NCBI GenBank assembly: GCA_017477245.1
Contig: JAFUWY010000034.1
Coordinates: 40,515 to 104,514 of the forward strand
Direction: 5' to 3'
DNA from: Bacteroidales bacterium
GTDB lineage: Bacteria > Bacteroidota > Bacteroidia > Bacteroidales > UBA932
DNA: 64,000 nt
The position numbers and the translations under genes are program-made. This document shows, piece by piece, positions 17,164 to 25,313 of this stretch (its first letter is position 1; every line of letters starts with the position of its first letter). The notes beneath the pieces are model-generated. The model had not been told where the DNA came from and did not search any database. It saw nothing but the letters and a program-made list of their open reading frames with translations.

Positions 17164-18202
17164 TGGTTTTGGTATTGTTCTCGGGTGCGGGGATGCCGCG
17201 GACGGCCCAGAGCTTCGCGGCGCCGTCCAGGACGGTGAAGCCGCGCTTCTCCAGCGCGGGAACCAGCGTCTCCAGGGATTTCACGGCCGCCTCGTCGCGG
17301 GCGGGCACACGCAGGATGTCACCGTCCCGGACCGTGTCCAGCACGTCCGCGGGCAGGGGTGCGGCATCCTCGGCGTAGTCCATCTCGACGGCCACGTACT
17401 TCGGGAAGCGGGCCGGGTAGCCCAGCAGCTGGTAAGCGATGGCCCAGGCCATGCGGAGCTGCCCGGGGGTATTGGGATGGAGCCGGTCGGTATCGGCGTT
17501 GCGGAAATAGCGCGTGTGCTCGTCCAGCATCGGATACAGGCCGCTGATGCTGGCCAGGTCGATCACCGGGACCGCCCAGACCGTGGCGATCTCCCTGACG
17601 GCCTGGATGTAGTCGTCGATGAAGTAGCCGTTGTCGTTGGCGAAGGACTCCGGCGGCTGGATGTTCTTGTCGTTGAACTTGGCATAGCCGCGGTGGATCG
17701 GGGTCAGGAAGATGACCTGCTTGTCCGGATAGTGGGTCTTGAGCCAGCGGAGCGTGGTGTTGGCCCGGCCGCGGAACGTCGCGTCGTCGTAGACCAGCTC
17801 GCGGTGCTTGCGCTCCACCTCCTCGGGTCCGTCATCGATGGTCTTCTCCATGGAATAGGTGTACCACTCCCCCAGCGGGATGTTGCCGTTGAAGTCGTTG
17901 GTGCCGATGAACACGAGGATGGCGTCCACCTCCTGGCCGTGCTCGCGCTCCAGGCGCTCGCCCTGGCCGACGATCTGGTTCATCCTGTGGCCGCTGATGC
18001 CGTAGACGTACGGCTGGATGCCGAGGATGTCGATGAGGTTGTTCCAGTAGATGTTGTTGGTGCTGCCGATCTGGCGGGCATCGGTGATCGAATCTCCCAG
18101 GAAAGCCACCCGGGCGCCCTCCCATTGGCTGCGCAGCAGCGGCTGTGCGGACAGGACGCCGCAGGACAGCAGGAGAGACAGGTAAACAAGGATTCTTTTC
18201 AT
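17153..18202 (-). CDS. Exported SGNH/GDSL hydrolase, probable carbohydrate esterase
   Basis: 349 residues from the ATG at 18202. An in-frame ATG at 18217 touches the -7 box and is rejected. Signal peptide MKRILVYLSLLLSCGVLSAQ. SGNH blocks: FLGDSIT with Ser38, the Gly block YGISGHRM, the Asn block IGTND at 99-103, and DRLHP with Asp239 and His242. These place the Ser-Asp-His triad as in acetylxylan or rhamnogalacturonan acetylesterases, which remove O-acetyl groups. The 100-residue tail after the last block is unusual and resembles no domain I know. It is followed directly by the GH28 gene (overlap or touch), so deacetylation and depolymerisation of pectin are probably co-expressed. Confidence 0.85.
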   Translation of the reverse strand: MKRILVYLSLLLSCGVLSAQPLLRSQWEGARVAFLGDSITDARQIGSTNNIYWNNLIDILGIQPYVYGISGHRMNQIVGQGERLEREHGQEVDAILVFIGTNDFNGNIPLGEWYTYSMEKTIDDGPEEVERKHRELVYDDATFRGRANTTLRWLKTHYPDKQVIFLTPIHRGYAKFNDKNIQPPESFANDNGYFIDDYIQAVREIATVWAVPVIDLASISGLYPMLDEHTRYFRNADTDRLHPNTPGQLRMAWAIAYQLLGYPARFPKYVAVEMDYAEDAAPLPADVLDTVRDGDILRVPARDEAAVKSLETLVPALEKRGFTVLDGAAKLWAVRGIPAPENNTKTNVY

Positions 18203-18218
18203 GGTATGCGTGGTCATG

Positions 18219-18226
18219 CAAATGTA
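18219..18226 (-). promoter_or_regulatory. -7 box for the SGNH-GH28 unit
   Basis: TACATTTG on the minus strand, 16 bases before the chosen ATG at 18202; it excludes the ATG at 18217 unless the message is leaderless. Confidence 0.5.
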
Positions 18227-18248
18227 CGAATAAAAACCGGCTTTGCCA

Positions 18249-20870
18249 TCACTCCCCCGACACCACGTGGATGTCCCGCTGCGGGAACGGGATCTGGATG
18301 CCGTTCTCGTTGAGGGCGTTGTAGATGACCTCCTTGGCCCGGTCGATGTAGCCGATCCGCTCCGGGACCAGCACGTTCTGCTTGACAGCGACCTCCACGG
18401 CGCTGTCGCCGAACTCGTTGAACACGACGTAGATGCCCTTGCGCGGCTCCACGATGTCCCGGCCGTAGGCATCCTTGGTCCGCAGGACCTGCATCGCTTC
18501 CTCGAGGATCTCGCGCACCCGCTGCACGTCCGTGCCATAGGCCACGCCCACGACGATCTTGATGAATTCGTAGGAATTGTTGCGCGTCAGGTTCGTGAAA
18601 TTCTTGGCGAAGAGCGACGCATTGAGGAAGGACATGGTCGCTCCCTCGAGCGTCTCGATCTGCGTGCTCTGGTAGTTGATCGAGGAGACGCGTCCGCGGA
18701 CGCCGTCGCACTCGATCCAGTCTCCGACGCGCAGGCGTCCGGACATCAGCTGGATGCCGTAGATGAAGTTGTTGAGCACGTCCTTCATGGCGAGACCGAT
18801 ACCGGCCGACAGACCGCCGGCCACCAGCGAGAGCGAGCCGGTCGGGATCCGGAGCATCAGCACCACGATCACCACGTAGGCGAACCAGACCACCACGCTG
18901 ACGATGCTGTTGCCCAGCGACAGGTTGATCTCGTTGCTGCGCACGACCTTGCGCCCCGTCTTGTTCAGGAAGGTCTTGTAGCTCAGCGCCACATAGATCC
19001 CCCGGGCCACATAGTTGATGTAGCGGAACACGAAGAACAGTCCCAGGACCATCACGATGCGGTAGCAGGATATCTTGAGGATCTCGCCGCCCTCGGCGTT
19101 GGTCAGGTTGACGAACGAGGTCGTGAAGATGTCCTCGTAGAGGTCGGAGAAATCAAAGATGTTCAGCGCCATCCGGACGCAGAACGGGATCGCCATCAGG
19201 GTCAGCACCGGGATCAGCATCATGCGGACCAGGTCGTAGAACCAGGTGGCGGGCAGCAGGAGCTTGTCCCGCTCCGGTCCGGTCACGTAGGTGACGGACT
19301 TGCGGTACTCGTCCACCCGCTGCTTCATGCGGTTGTCGCGGTAGAGGTTCAGCTGCGTGTAGATGGCCACGATGGTCTCGATGCAGGCCAGCTGGAAGAA
19401 CCACCAGAGCAGCACGAGCAGGGCCAGGAAGATATAGCCCATGAAGGACATGGCCAGGGCCACGACGATGACGGCGAACGAGATCCATCCGACGACCTGG
19501 TCGCTCTGCCTCAGCAGCGGGCAGACCCGCAGGCACACCAGCAGCTGCCAGACGGCGAAGAGCAGCAGGAGCGGCGGGAACAGGATGTTCATCATCGCGT
19601 TGGGCATGAAGATCATCCGGAAACCGAACACCAGCAGGGACAGCGCCATCATCGGCAGGTACATGCGGATGCCCAGCCACAGCTGCCCGGGCTCCAGGCG
19701 CAGCAGCAGCGACAGCAGGATGGCCGCCACCAGCCACGAGTAGGTCAGCACCAGGGACGAGGAGGCCCTCGCCACGTAGCTGCCGCCCGGATTGATCATC
19801 ATCAGGACGGCGAAGATGACGATGCCGCCCAGCAGCGACAGCACGTACCGGCGCTGGAGGTATCCGGGCTTGCGCAGGCCCTTGAAGAACCTGGGGAGCA
19901 GGAAGATCACGGCCGCCGCGACCGCGATGCTCGCCAGCAGTACGGACAGGAAGAGCAGGATGAAGCGGAAGAAGACCCGCCCGCCCCACTGGCTCTGCTG
20001 CTCCTCCCCGGCCAGGTCGTCCGCGGCCTCCACGCGGCTGGTGACCGCATAGCGGTCCTGCATGCCCGTCACGGCCTGGCTCCAGTAGCGCTTGAAATTG
20101 TTCAGGATCGAGGAATACGGCGTCTGTCCCTCGACGAAGATCCGGTTCTGGAGGATCTTGTAGCGCTTCTGCGCGTAGTCATAGGACTCCTTGAGCCGGA
20201 GATAGACATTCTCATAATGGGTGCTGTCCTCCACGATGTAGTCCTTGTTGGCGGAATACATCTTCAGGAGCGTCGTGGCGAAGAAGATGCAGGAATCGCG
20301 CTCCAGCTGTCCGTGCTCGTCCAGGACGAAGGCGTCGTCCTCGAGCGCCTCGGCGTCCTCGGCCGTCAGGCCCAACTGCCGCTCCAGCTCCAGGATGTCC
20401 ACCTTGATGCTGTCGTTGCGGTAGCGCAGGCTGTCCGGCAGGTCCGCGATCTCCTGCAGCTGCGGCGGCAGGCGCCGCAACGACTCGATCAAGCGGGAAT
20501 AGCGGTCGATCTCGATATCCAGCTGGCCCACGATCCGGTCGTAGGGCATGCGGTTGCGGTTGAAGTCGTTGTATTCGTCGGTCACGGACTCCAGCGCGTA
20601 GGTCAGGTCGAAGGTGTACTCCTGCTTCTGCGAATAGAGCATCAGGGCCAGCTCGTTGCACTTCTTCATGATGGAGATCATCTGGTCGTGCTGGCGGCCG
20701 TGCTGCTCGGCCAGGCGCCCCTGCGAGGCGAAGATCTTGTCATAATCCATCTGCAGCTCGGTCCGCAGGGCATGCAGGGTCGAGGCGAGGTTACGCTCCC
20801 CCAGCACGGCCGCAAGCGGCAGGGTCAGCAGGAGCACGGACAGCAGGACGAGGATCCTTTTCTTTTTCAT
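18249..20870 (-). CDS. Large MscS-family mechanosensitive channel
   Basis: 873 residues from the ATG at 20870, which opens a signal peptide (KKKRILVLLSVLLLTLPLAAVLG); the ORF runs further upstream without support. Residues 25-260 are an acidic, coiled-coil-prone periplasmic domain. About eleven hydrophobic segments follow (from near 315 to 770), and the C-terminal MscS pore helix and beta domain read GLSAGIGLAMKDVLNNFIYG and VGDWIECDGVRGRVSSI, then STQIETLEGATMSFLNA. This architecture is that of the large MscK/YbiO-type channels, which open under membrane tension to release solutes on osmotic downshift. Divergent from the GH97 gene, and not obviously linked to the pectin genes. Confidence 0.9.
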   Translation of the reverse strand: MKKKRILVLLSVLLLTLPLAAVLGERNLASTLHALRTELQMDYDKIFASQGRLAEQHGRQHDQMISIMKKCNELALMLYSQKQEYTFDLTYALESVTDEYNDFNRNRMPYDRIVGQLDIEIDRYSRLIESLRRLPPQLQEIADLPDSLRYRNDSIKVDILELERQLGLTAEDAEALEDDAFVLDEHGQLERDSCIFFATTLLKMYSANKDYIVEDSTHYENVYLRLKESYDYAQKRYKILQNRIFVEGQTPYSSILNNFKRYWSQAVTGMQDRYAVTSRVEAADDLAGEEQQSQWGGRVFFRFILLFLSVLLASIAVAAAVIFLLPRFFKGLRKPGYLQRRYVLSLLGGIVIFAVLMMINPGGSYVARASSSLVLTYSWLVAAILLSLLLRLEPGQLWLGIRMYLPMMALSLLVFGFRMIFMPNAMMNILFPPLLLLFAVWQLLVCLRVCPLLRQSDQVVGWISFAVIVVALAMSFMGYIFLALLVLLWWFFQLACIETIVAIYTQLNLYRDNRMKQRVDEYRKSVTYVTGPERDKLLLPATWFYDLVRMMLIPVLTLMAIPFCVRMALNIFDFSDLYEDIFTTSFVNLTNAEGGEILKISCYRIVMVLGLFFVFRYINYVARGIYVALSYKTFLNKTGRKVVRSNEINLSLGNSIVSVVVWFAYVVIVVLMLRIPTGSLSLVAGGLSAGIGLAMKDVLNNFIYGIQLMSGRLRVGDWIECDGVRGRVSSINYQSTQIETLEGATMSFLNASLFAKNFTNLTRNNSYEFIKIVVGVAYGTDVQRVREILEEAMQVLRTKDAYGRDIVEPRKGIYVVFNEFGDSAVEVAVKQNVLVPERIGYIDRAKEVIYNALNENGIQIPFPQRDIHVVSGE

Positions 20871-20911
20871 TCTTTTTTTGTTAAGCGTCCTTCCATTCTT
20901 TCTACAATCAG

Positions 20912-20929
20912 CAAATTTAAGTAAATTCG
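20912..20929. promoter_or_regulatory. Back-to-back promoters for MscS and GH97 genes
   Basis: Minus strand TAAATTTG (20919-20912) precedes the MscS gene. Plus strand TAAATTCG (20922-20929) precedes GH97 by 23 bases. The two -7 boxes lie 2 bases apart, so their polymerases would compete. Confidence 0.45.
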
Positions 20930-20952
20930 CTCGAAATATAAATACCCGCGCC

Positions 20953-22872
20953 ATGAATCTCCCCGCACTTTTGCTCGCCCTCCTGCCGGTGCTCAGCGGC
21001 CCGGACGGCAGGCTCCAGGTCCATTTCTCCGAAGACGGAGGGGCCCTTCGCTACAGCATCGCCTATGACGGCCGCACCCTCGTGGAGCCGTCGCGGCTCG
21101 GTCTGCAGACCAACGATGCGGACTACACCCGCCTGGAGGCAGTCTCCTCGGAAACGCAGCAGACCCGCGATACCTACGTCCTGGACCGCATCAAGGTCTC
21201 CCGGGTCGACCACCCGGCCGTGCGCGCCGTGCTGCACTGCAAGAATCCCCAGGGCCGGCCGCTGGACATCGAATGGCACCTGACCGCCAACGACGCGGCC
21301 TTCCGCTACCTGATCCCGAAAGACACCGAAACGGGAAGCGTACGGGTGCTCCGGGAGGCCAGCGCCTTCCGGTTCCCGGAGGGAACGACGGGATTCCTCA
21401 CGCCGCAGAGCGACGCGATGATCGGCTGGAAGCGCAGCAAGCCCAGCTACGAAGAGTTCTACAGGCTCGACGTCCCCCTCTCCGAGCGCTCCCAGTACGG
21501 ACACGGGTTCACCTTCCCCTGTCTTTTCCGCGTGGGAGACGACGGATGGGTGCTGGTCAGCGAGACCGGGGTGGACAGCCGCTACTGCGCCTCGCACCTG
21601 TCGGATTACGACCCGGCCGAGGGCTACTCCCTGGCCTTCCCGATGCCGGAGGAGAACAACGGCAACGGCACCGTGGAGCCGGCTTTCGCCCTGCCGGGCG
21701 CCACGCCCTGGCGCACCCTCACCGTCGGCAGCGGGCTCGCCCCGATCGTGGAGACCACCATCCCGTTCGACGTCGTCACCCCGCGCTACGAGACCTCGCG
21801 CGGTTACCGCTACGGCAAGAGTTCCTGGAGCTGGATCGTCTGGCAGGACGCCAGCATGAACCGCGCCGACCAGGTCGCCTTCATCGACCTGGCCGCGGCG
21901 ATGGGCTGGCCCTACATCCTGATCGACGCGGGCTGGGACAAGGAATTCGGCCACGCCGGCATGGAGGACCTGGTCCGGTATGCCCGCGGCAAGGGCGTAG
22001 ACGTGTTCCTGTGGTACTCCTCCAGCGGCTGGTGGAACGACATCGTCCAGAGCCCCACGGACATCATGTGCGATCCGCTCGCACGCAAGCCGGAGATGCG
22101 CTGGCTGGAGCGGATCGGGGTCAAGGGCATCAAGGTGGACTTCTTCGGAGGAGACAAGCAGGAGACGATGCGGCTGTACGAGGCGATCCTGAGCGATGCC
22201 GACGACCACGGCCTGATGTGCATCTTCCACGGCGCCACCCTCCCGCGCGGCTGGGAACGGATGTACCCCAACTACGTCGGCAGCGAGGCCGTGCTGGCCT
22301 CGGAGAACCTGGTCTTCGGGCAGGTCCACTGCGACCTGGAGTCGCAGAACGCCGCCCTGCACCCCTTCCTGCGCAATACCGTCGGGAGCATGGAATTCGG
22401 CGGCGTGTTCCTCAACAGGCGGCTGGACCGCCGCAACGGTGAGCCCGGGCGCGGCGGCCGCGTCAGCGGCACCCTACGCCGCACCACGGACGCCGCCGAG
22501 CTCGCCATCGCCGTGCTGTACCAGAACCCGATCCAGAATTTCGCCCTCACCCCGAACAACCTCACCGACGCCCCGGCAGAGGCCATCGCCTTCCTGCGCG
22601 AGGTGCCGACCACCTGGGACGAGACCCGGCTGGTGGACGGCTATCCGGGCCGCGACATCGTGCTGGCCCGGCGCCACGGCGCCGCCTGGTACGTGGCCGC
22701 CGTCAACGCCGGCGACGAGCCGCTGGCCGTGGACGTGCGCGCGCTCGAAGCGCGCTTCGGCGGCACGGCGCGCGTCCTCAGCACGGGCAAGGACGGCCTG
22801 CAGGCCGGACCGGCCACGAAAAAACCGCTCCGTCTCCCGAAGGACGACGGAGCGGTCATCATCATCAGATAG
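20953..22872 (+). CDS. GH97 family glycosidase, retaining alpha-galactosidase type
   Basis: 639 residues from the ATG at 20953, with a short signal peptide. GH97 architecture: N-terminal beta-sandwich (17-265), TIM barrel from about 280 (RYGKSSWSWIVWQDASMN; YILIDAGWDKEF), then a C-terminal beta domain. GIKVDFFGGDKQETM puts Asp396 at the nucleophile position used by retaining GH97 alpha-galactosidases, and Glu444 in YVGSEAVLASEN is a candidate acid/base. Inverting GH97 alpha-glucosidases such as SusB use Glu residues here instead, so alpha-galactosidase is the better guess. TIPFDVVTPRYE is a family landmark. It would act on alpha-galactosides in the periplasm. Confidence 0.88.
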   Translation: MNLPALLLALLPVLSGPDGRLQVHFSEDGGALRYSIAYDGRTLVEPSRLGLQTNDADYTRLEAVSSETQQTRDTYVLDRIKVSRVDHPAVRAVLHCKNPQGRPLDIEWHLTANDAAFRYLIPKDTETGSVRVLREASAFRFPEGTTGFLTPQSDAMIGWKRSKPSYEEFYRLDVPLSERSQYGHGFTFPCLFRVGDDGWVLVSETGVDSRYCASHLSDYDPAEGYSLAFPMPEENNGNGTVEPAFALPGATPWRTLTVGSGLAPIVETTIPFDVVTPRYETSRGYRYGKSSWSWIVWQDASMNRADQVAFIDLAAAMGWPYILIDAGWDKEFGHAGMEDLVRYARGKGVDVFLWYSSSGWWNDIVQSPTDIMCDPLARKPEMRWLERIGVKGIKVDFFGGDKQETMRLYEAILSDADDHGLMCIFHGATLPRGWERMYPNYVGSEAVLASENLVFGQVHCDLESQNAALHPFLRNTVGSMEFGGVFLNRRLDRRNGEPGRGGRVSGTLRRTTDAAELAIAVLYQNPIQNFALTPNNLTDAPAEAIAFLREVPTTWDETRLVDGYPGRDIVLARRHGAAWYVAAVNAGDEPLAVDVRALEARFGGTARVLSTGKDGLQAGPATKKPLRLPKDDGAVIIIR

Positions 22873-22887
22873 GCCGTCAGGCAGGGC

Positions 22888-22915
22888 CTTGCGTCTTGCG
22901 TCTTGCGTCTTGCGT
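22888..22915 (+). repeat. Tandem repeat, four copies of CTTGCGT
   Basis: Four exact head-to-tail copies of a 7-base unit (22888, 22895, 22902, 22909) directly after the GH97 stop. Copy number of such units commonly varies between strains. Confidence 0.85.
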
Positions 22916-22916
22916 C

Positions 22917-22940
22917 ATCCGCCGGCCCCGACCGGCGGAT
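22917..22940. terminator. Hairpin between convergent GH97 and DUF4861 genes
   Basis: ATCCGCCGG (22917-22925) pairs perfectly with CCGGCGGAT (22932-22940) around CCCCGA, touching the DUF4861 stop at 22941. It is preceded by CGTC and followed by CTATTTC, like the hairpin at 62059-62079, and may be a dispersed repeat reused as a terminator. Confidence 0.6.
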
Positions 22941-23807
22941 CTATTTCCGCATATAGGCGGCGAACTTCTCCGCCGAATTCAGCTGGTCCTCCTTGATGGA
23001 CGCGGCCACGACCTGCGTCTCGATCCGGGAAGCCGGCTTGGAGATGATCCGGACCATGTCGGCGGTCTGCTCGGGAGCCAGGAACTTCCTGGGCTTGAAC
23101 CACATGCCGCCGCCCAGCTCGCACGGGTTCTGCGACACGTCGGCCGGATGGATCCCCCAGACGGAAATATACTTCTTGCCGAACTCCACGGTCTCGCCCT
23201 TGTGGTAGTTGACACCGGTCAGGAACTGGACCTTGCGGCCGCCCAGCTCGGTGGCGACCACCTTCGCGACGCGGCTGTTGTCCTTCATCTCCACGCGGAT
23301 GGAGATGTCGACGGGCTCGCCCTTGTACATCACCCCGTAGGCGATCATCTCGGCGTAGGAGCCGCCCTTGAGTTGGCCGACGCGGGCCGTGCGGCCCTTT
23401 GTGGCCACGAGCTTGACTTCCTTCTCGCCGTCCCAGAGGGCGATGCCGCCCAGGCCGACGGTCTTGCCGACCAGATACTCGTCGCAACCGGCACCTTCCT
23501 CGGCCATCTGCTTCGCCGTAGGATACCAGTGGTACTTCAGGAGCTCCATCTGGGCGCCGCTCTTGGAGTAGACGTCGATGGCGCCGCTGTCATTGAAATA
23601 GATACGCAGGGCGCACATGGAATTCTCGACGGCCGCGCCGTGGTGGCCGACGAAGTTGTACTGCACCGCCTGCTCCGAAACGATCTCCTTGACCTGGAGG
23701 CTGTCGGAGCGCCAGAAGAGGCTGGTCGCGGTCTGCGCTCCGCCTTGCGCGCAGGAGAATAACAGCGGGAGGGCAGCCAGGGCTGCGAGGTATAATTTTT
23801 GTTTCAT
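22941..23807 (-). CDS. DUF4861-type exported lipoprotein
   Basis: 288 residues from MKQKLYLAALAALPLLFSCAQ at 23807; the lipobox LFSC makes Cys19 the likely lipidated residue. The body is beta-rich and matches my recollection of DUF4861 proteins of Bacteroidota, with landmarks GCDEYLVGKTVGLGGIALW, YAEMIAYGVMYKGEPVDIS, and GIHPADVSQNPCELGGGMW. The domain is a beta-sandwich often found next to pectin or ulvan degradation genes and rhamnose catabolism; a role on unsaturated uronyl or rhamnosyl oligosaccharides has been suggested, but is not certain. Divergent from rhaB with only 62 bases between starts, which supports co-regulation with rhamnose use. Confidence 0.7.
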   Translation of the reverse strand: MKQKLYLAALAALPLLFSCAQGGAQTATSLFWRSDSLQVKEIVSEQAVQYNFVGHHGAAVENSMCALRIYFNDSGAIDVYSKSGAQMELLKYHWYPTAKQMAEEGAGCDEYLVGKTVGLGGIALWDGEKEVKLVATKGRTARVGQLKGGSYAEMIAYGVMYKGEPVDISIRVEMKDNSRVAKVVATELGGRKVQFLTGVNYHKGETVEFGKKYISVWGIHPADVSQNPCELGGGMWFKPRKFLAPEQTADMVRIISKPASRIETQVVAASIKEDQLNSAEKFAAYMRK

Positions 23808-23812
23808 AGGTA

Positions 23813-23840
23813 CAAATATAAAGATTTTTACGTACATTTG
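23813..23840. promoter_or_regulatory. Divergent promoters of DUF4861 gene and rhaBAT
   Basis: TATATTTG on the minus strand (23820-23813) faces the DUF4861 gene, and TACATTTG on the plus strand (23833-23840) lies 29 bases before rhaB. Both match TAnnTTTG. No obvious operator palindrome is visible between them. Confidence 0.55.
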
Positions 23841-23869
23841 TGAATAGCACTTTTTAACTTACGACCAAT

Positions 23870-25288
23870 ATGTCTACCAGAAACTACCTTGCAGTCGATC
23901 TCGGCGCCACCAGCGGCCGCACCATCGTTGCCACCTACGACGGCCAGAAGGTCGAAATGCACGAACTCACCCGGTTCAAGAACCCCCAGATCCCCCTCGG
24001 CGGGCATCTTTTCTGGGACCTCCCCGCACTGTACAACGAAATCATCATCGCCCTGCGCAAGAGCGTTGAAGAAGGGATCAGGATCGAGACCATCGGCATC
24101 GACACCTGGGGCTGCGACTTCGCTTTCTTCGGCAAGGACGGCCAGCTGCTGAGCCTGCCGTACTGCTACCGTGACTCCCATACCGACGGAGCCATCGAGC
24201 GCTACATGAAGATGCACGACAAGCGCGAGGTCTACGACAAGACCGGCATCCAGTTCATGGAGTTCAACTCCCTCTTCCAGCTGGACACCCTGCGCCACAA
24301 CGGCTGCACCGCCCTGGAGAACGCCGACAAGATCCTCTTCATCCCGGACGCCCTCATCTACATGCTCACGGGCCAGGCTATCTGCGAATACACCGTCGCC
24401 TCCACCTCCCAGTTGCTCAACCCCGTCACCGGCGACCTCGACAAGGACCTGCTGATGAGCATCGGCCTGAAGCGCGAGCAGTTCGGCCCGATGACCCAGC
24501 CCGGCACCGTGGTCGGTCCGCTGACCAAGCAGGTGCAGGAAGCCACCGGCATCGGCCCTGACGTCAAGGTCGTGGCCATCGCCGCGCACGACACCGCCTC
24601 CGCCGTGGCCGCCGTGCCCGCCAAGGATCCCGAGTACGCCTACCTCAGCTGCGGCACCTGGTCCCTGATGGGCATCGAGTCCCCCACCCCGATCATCACC
24701 GACGAGAGCTTCAAGCAGAACTTCACCAACGAAGGCGGCATCGACGGCACGACCCGTTTCCTCAAGAACATCTGCGGCCTCTGGCTCTTCGAGCAGTGCC
24801 GTCCCGAGTTCAAGGACGTCCCCAAGGAGATCGGTCCGCTGACCGCCCTCTGCGAGACCACCCGCTTCGGCTCCATCATCAACCCGGACGACCCTGCGTT
24901 CGCCCACCCGGTCTCGATGTGCAAGGCCATCGACGAATATTGCGAGCGCACCGGCCAGATCGCCCCGCGCACCCCGGCCGAGTACATCCGCTGCATCTAC
25001 AAATCCCTGGCGCACCGCTACACCGCCATCATCAGCATCCTGCAGGGCATGTCCCCCAACCCGATCAAGTGCCTGCACGTGATCGGCGGCGGCTCGCAGA
25101 ACAAGCACCTCATGCAGATGACCGCCGACGAGCTCCAGATGCCCGTGATCTGCGGCCCGACCGAAGGCACCGCCCTCGGCAACGTCCTGCTCCAGATAAA
25201 GGCCCAGGGCCTCGTGGGATCCCTCCCGGAGATGCGCAAGATCGTCGCCAACTCGGTCGAACTGAAAGTCTACAATCCTACTAAATAA
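23870..25288 (+). CDS. rhaB: L-rhamnulokinase
   Basis: 472 residues. FGGY carbohydrate kinase fold: the phosphate-binding AVDLGATSGR at 8-17, the IDTWGCDFAFF segment, YRDSHTDGAIERY, and the C-terminal ATP-binding loop HVIGGGSQNKHLMQM near 400. These match rhamnulokinase (RhaB), which phosphorylates L-rhamnulose to L-rhamnulose-1-phosphate in the cytosol. It is followed by rhaA after 25 bases and rhaT after a further 13, in one operon. The aldolase RhaD and a RhaS/RhaR-type regulator are absent here. Confidence 0.95.
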   Translation: MSTRNYLAVDLGATSGRTIVATYDGQKVEMHELTRFKNPQIPLGGHLFWDLPALYNEIIIALRKSVEEGIRIETIGIDTWGCDFAFFGKDGQLLSLPYCYRDSHTDGAIERYMKMHDKREVYDKTGIQFMEFNSLFQLDTLRHNGCTALENADKILFIPDALIYMLTGQAICEYTVASTSQLLNPVTGDLDKDLLMSIGLKREQFGPMTQPGTVVGPLTKQVQEATGIGPDVKVVAIAAHDTASAVAAVPAKDPEYAYLSCGTWSLMGIESPTPIITDESFKQNFTNEGGIDGTTRFLKNICGLWLFEQCRPEFKDVPKEIGPLTALCETTRFGSIINPDDPAFAHPVSMCKAIDEYCERTGQIAPRTPAEYIRCIYKSLAHRYTAIISILQGMSPNPIKCLHVIGGGSQNKHLMQMTADELQMPVICGPTEGTALGNVLLQIKAQGLVGSLPEMRKIVANSVELKVYNPTK

Positions 25289-25313
25289 CAACAAAAACCA
25301 ATTTCTCTACACA

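Noticed and set aside
20878-20952. N-terminal extension of the GH97 frame
   Set aside because: The upstream codons lie in the divergent promoter; the ATG at 20953 starts a signal peptide.
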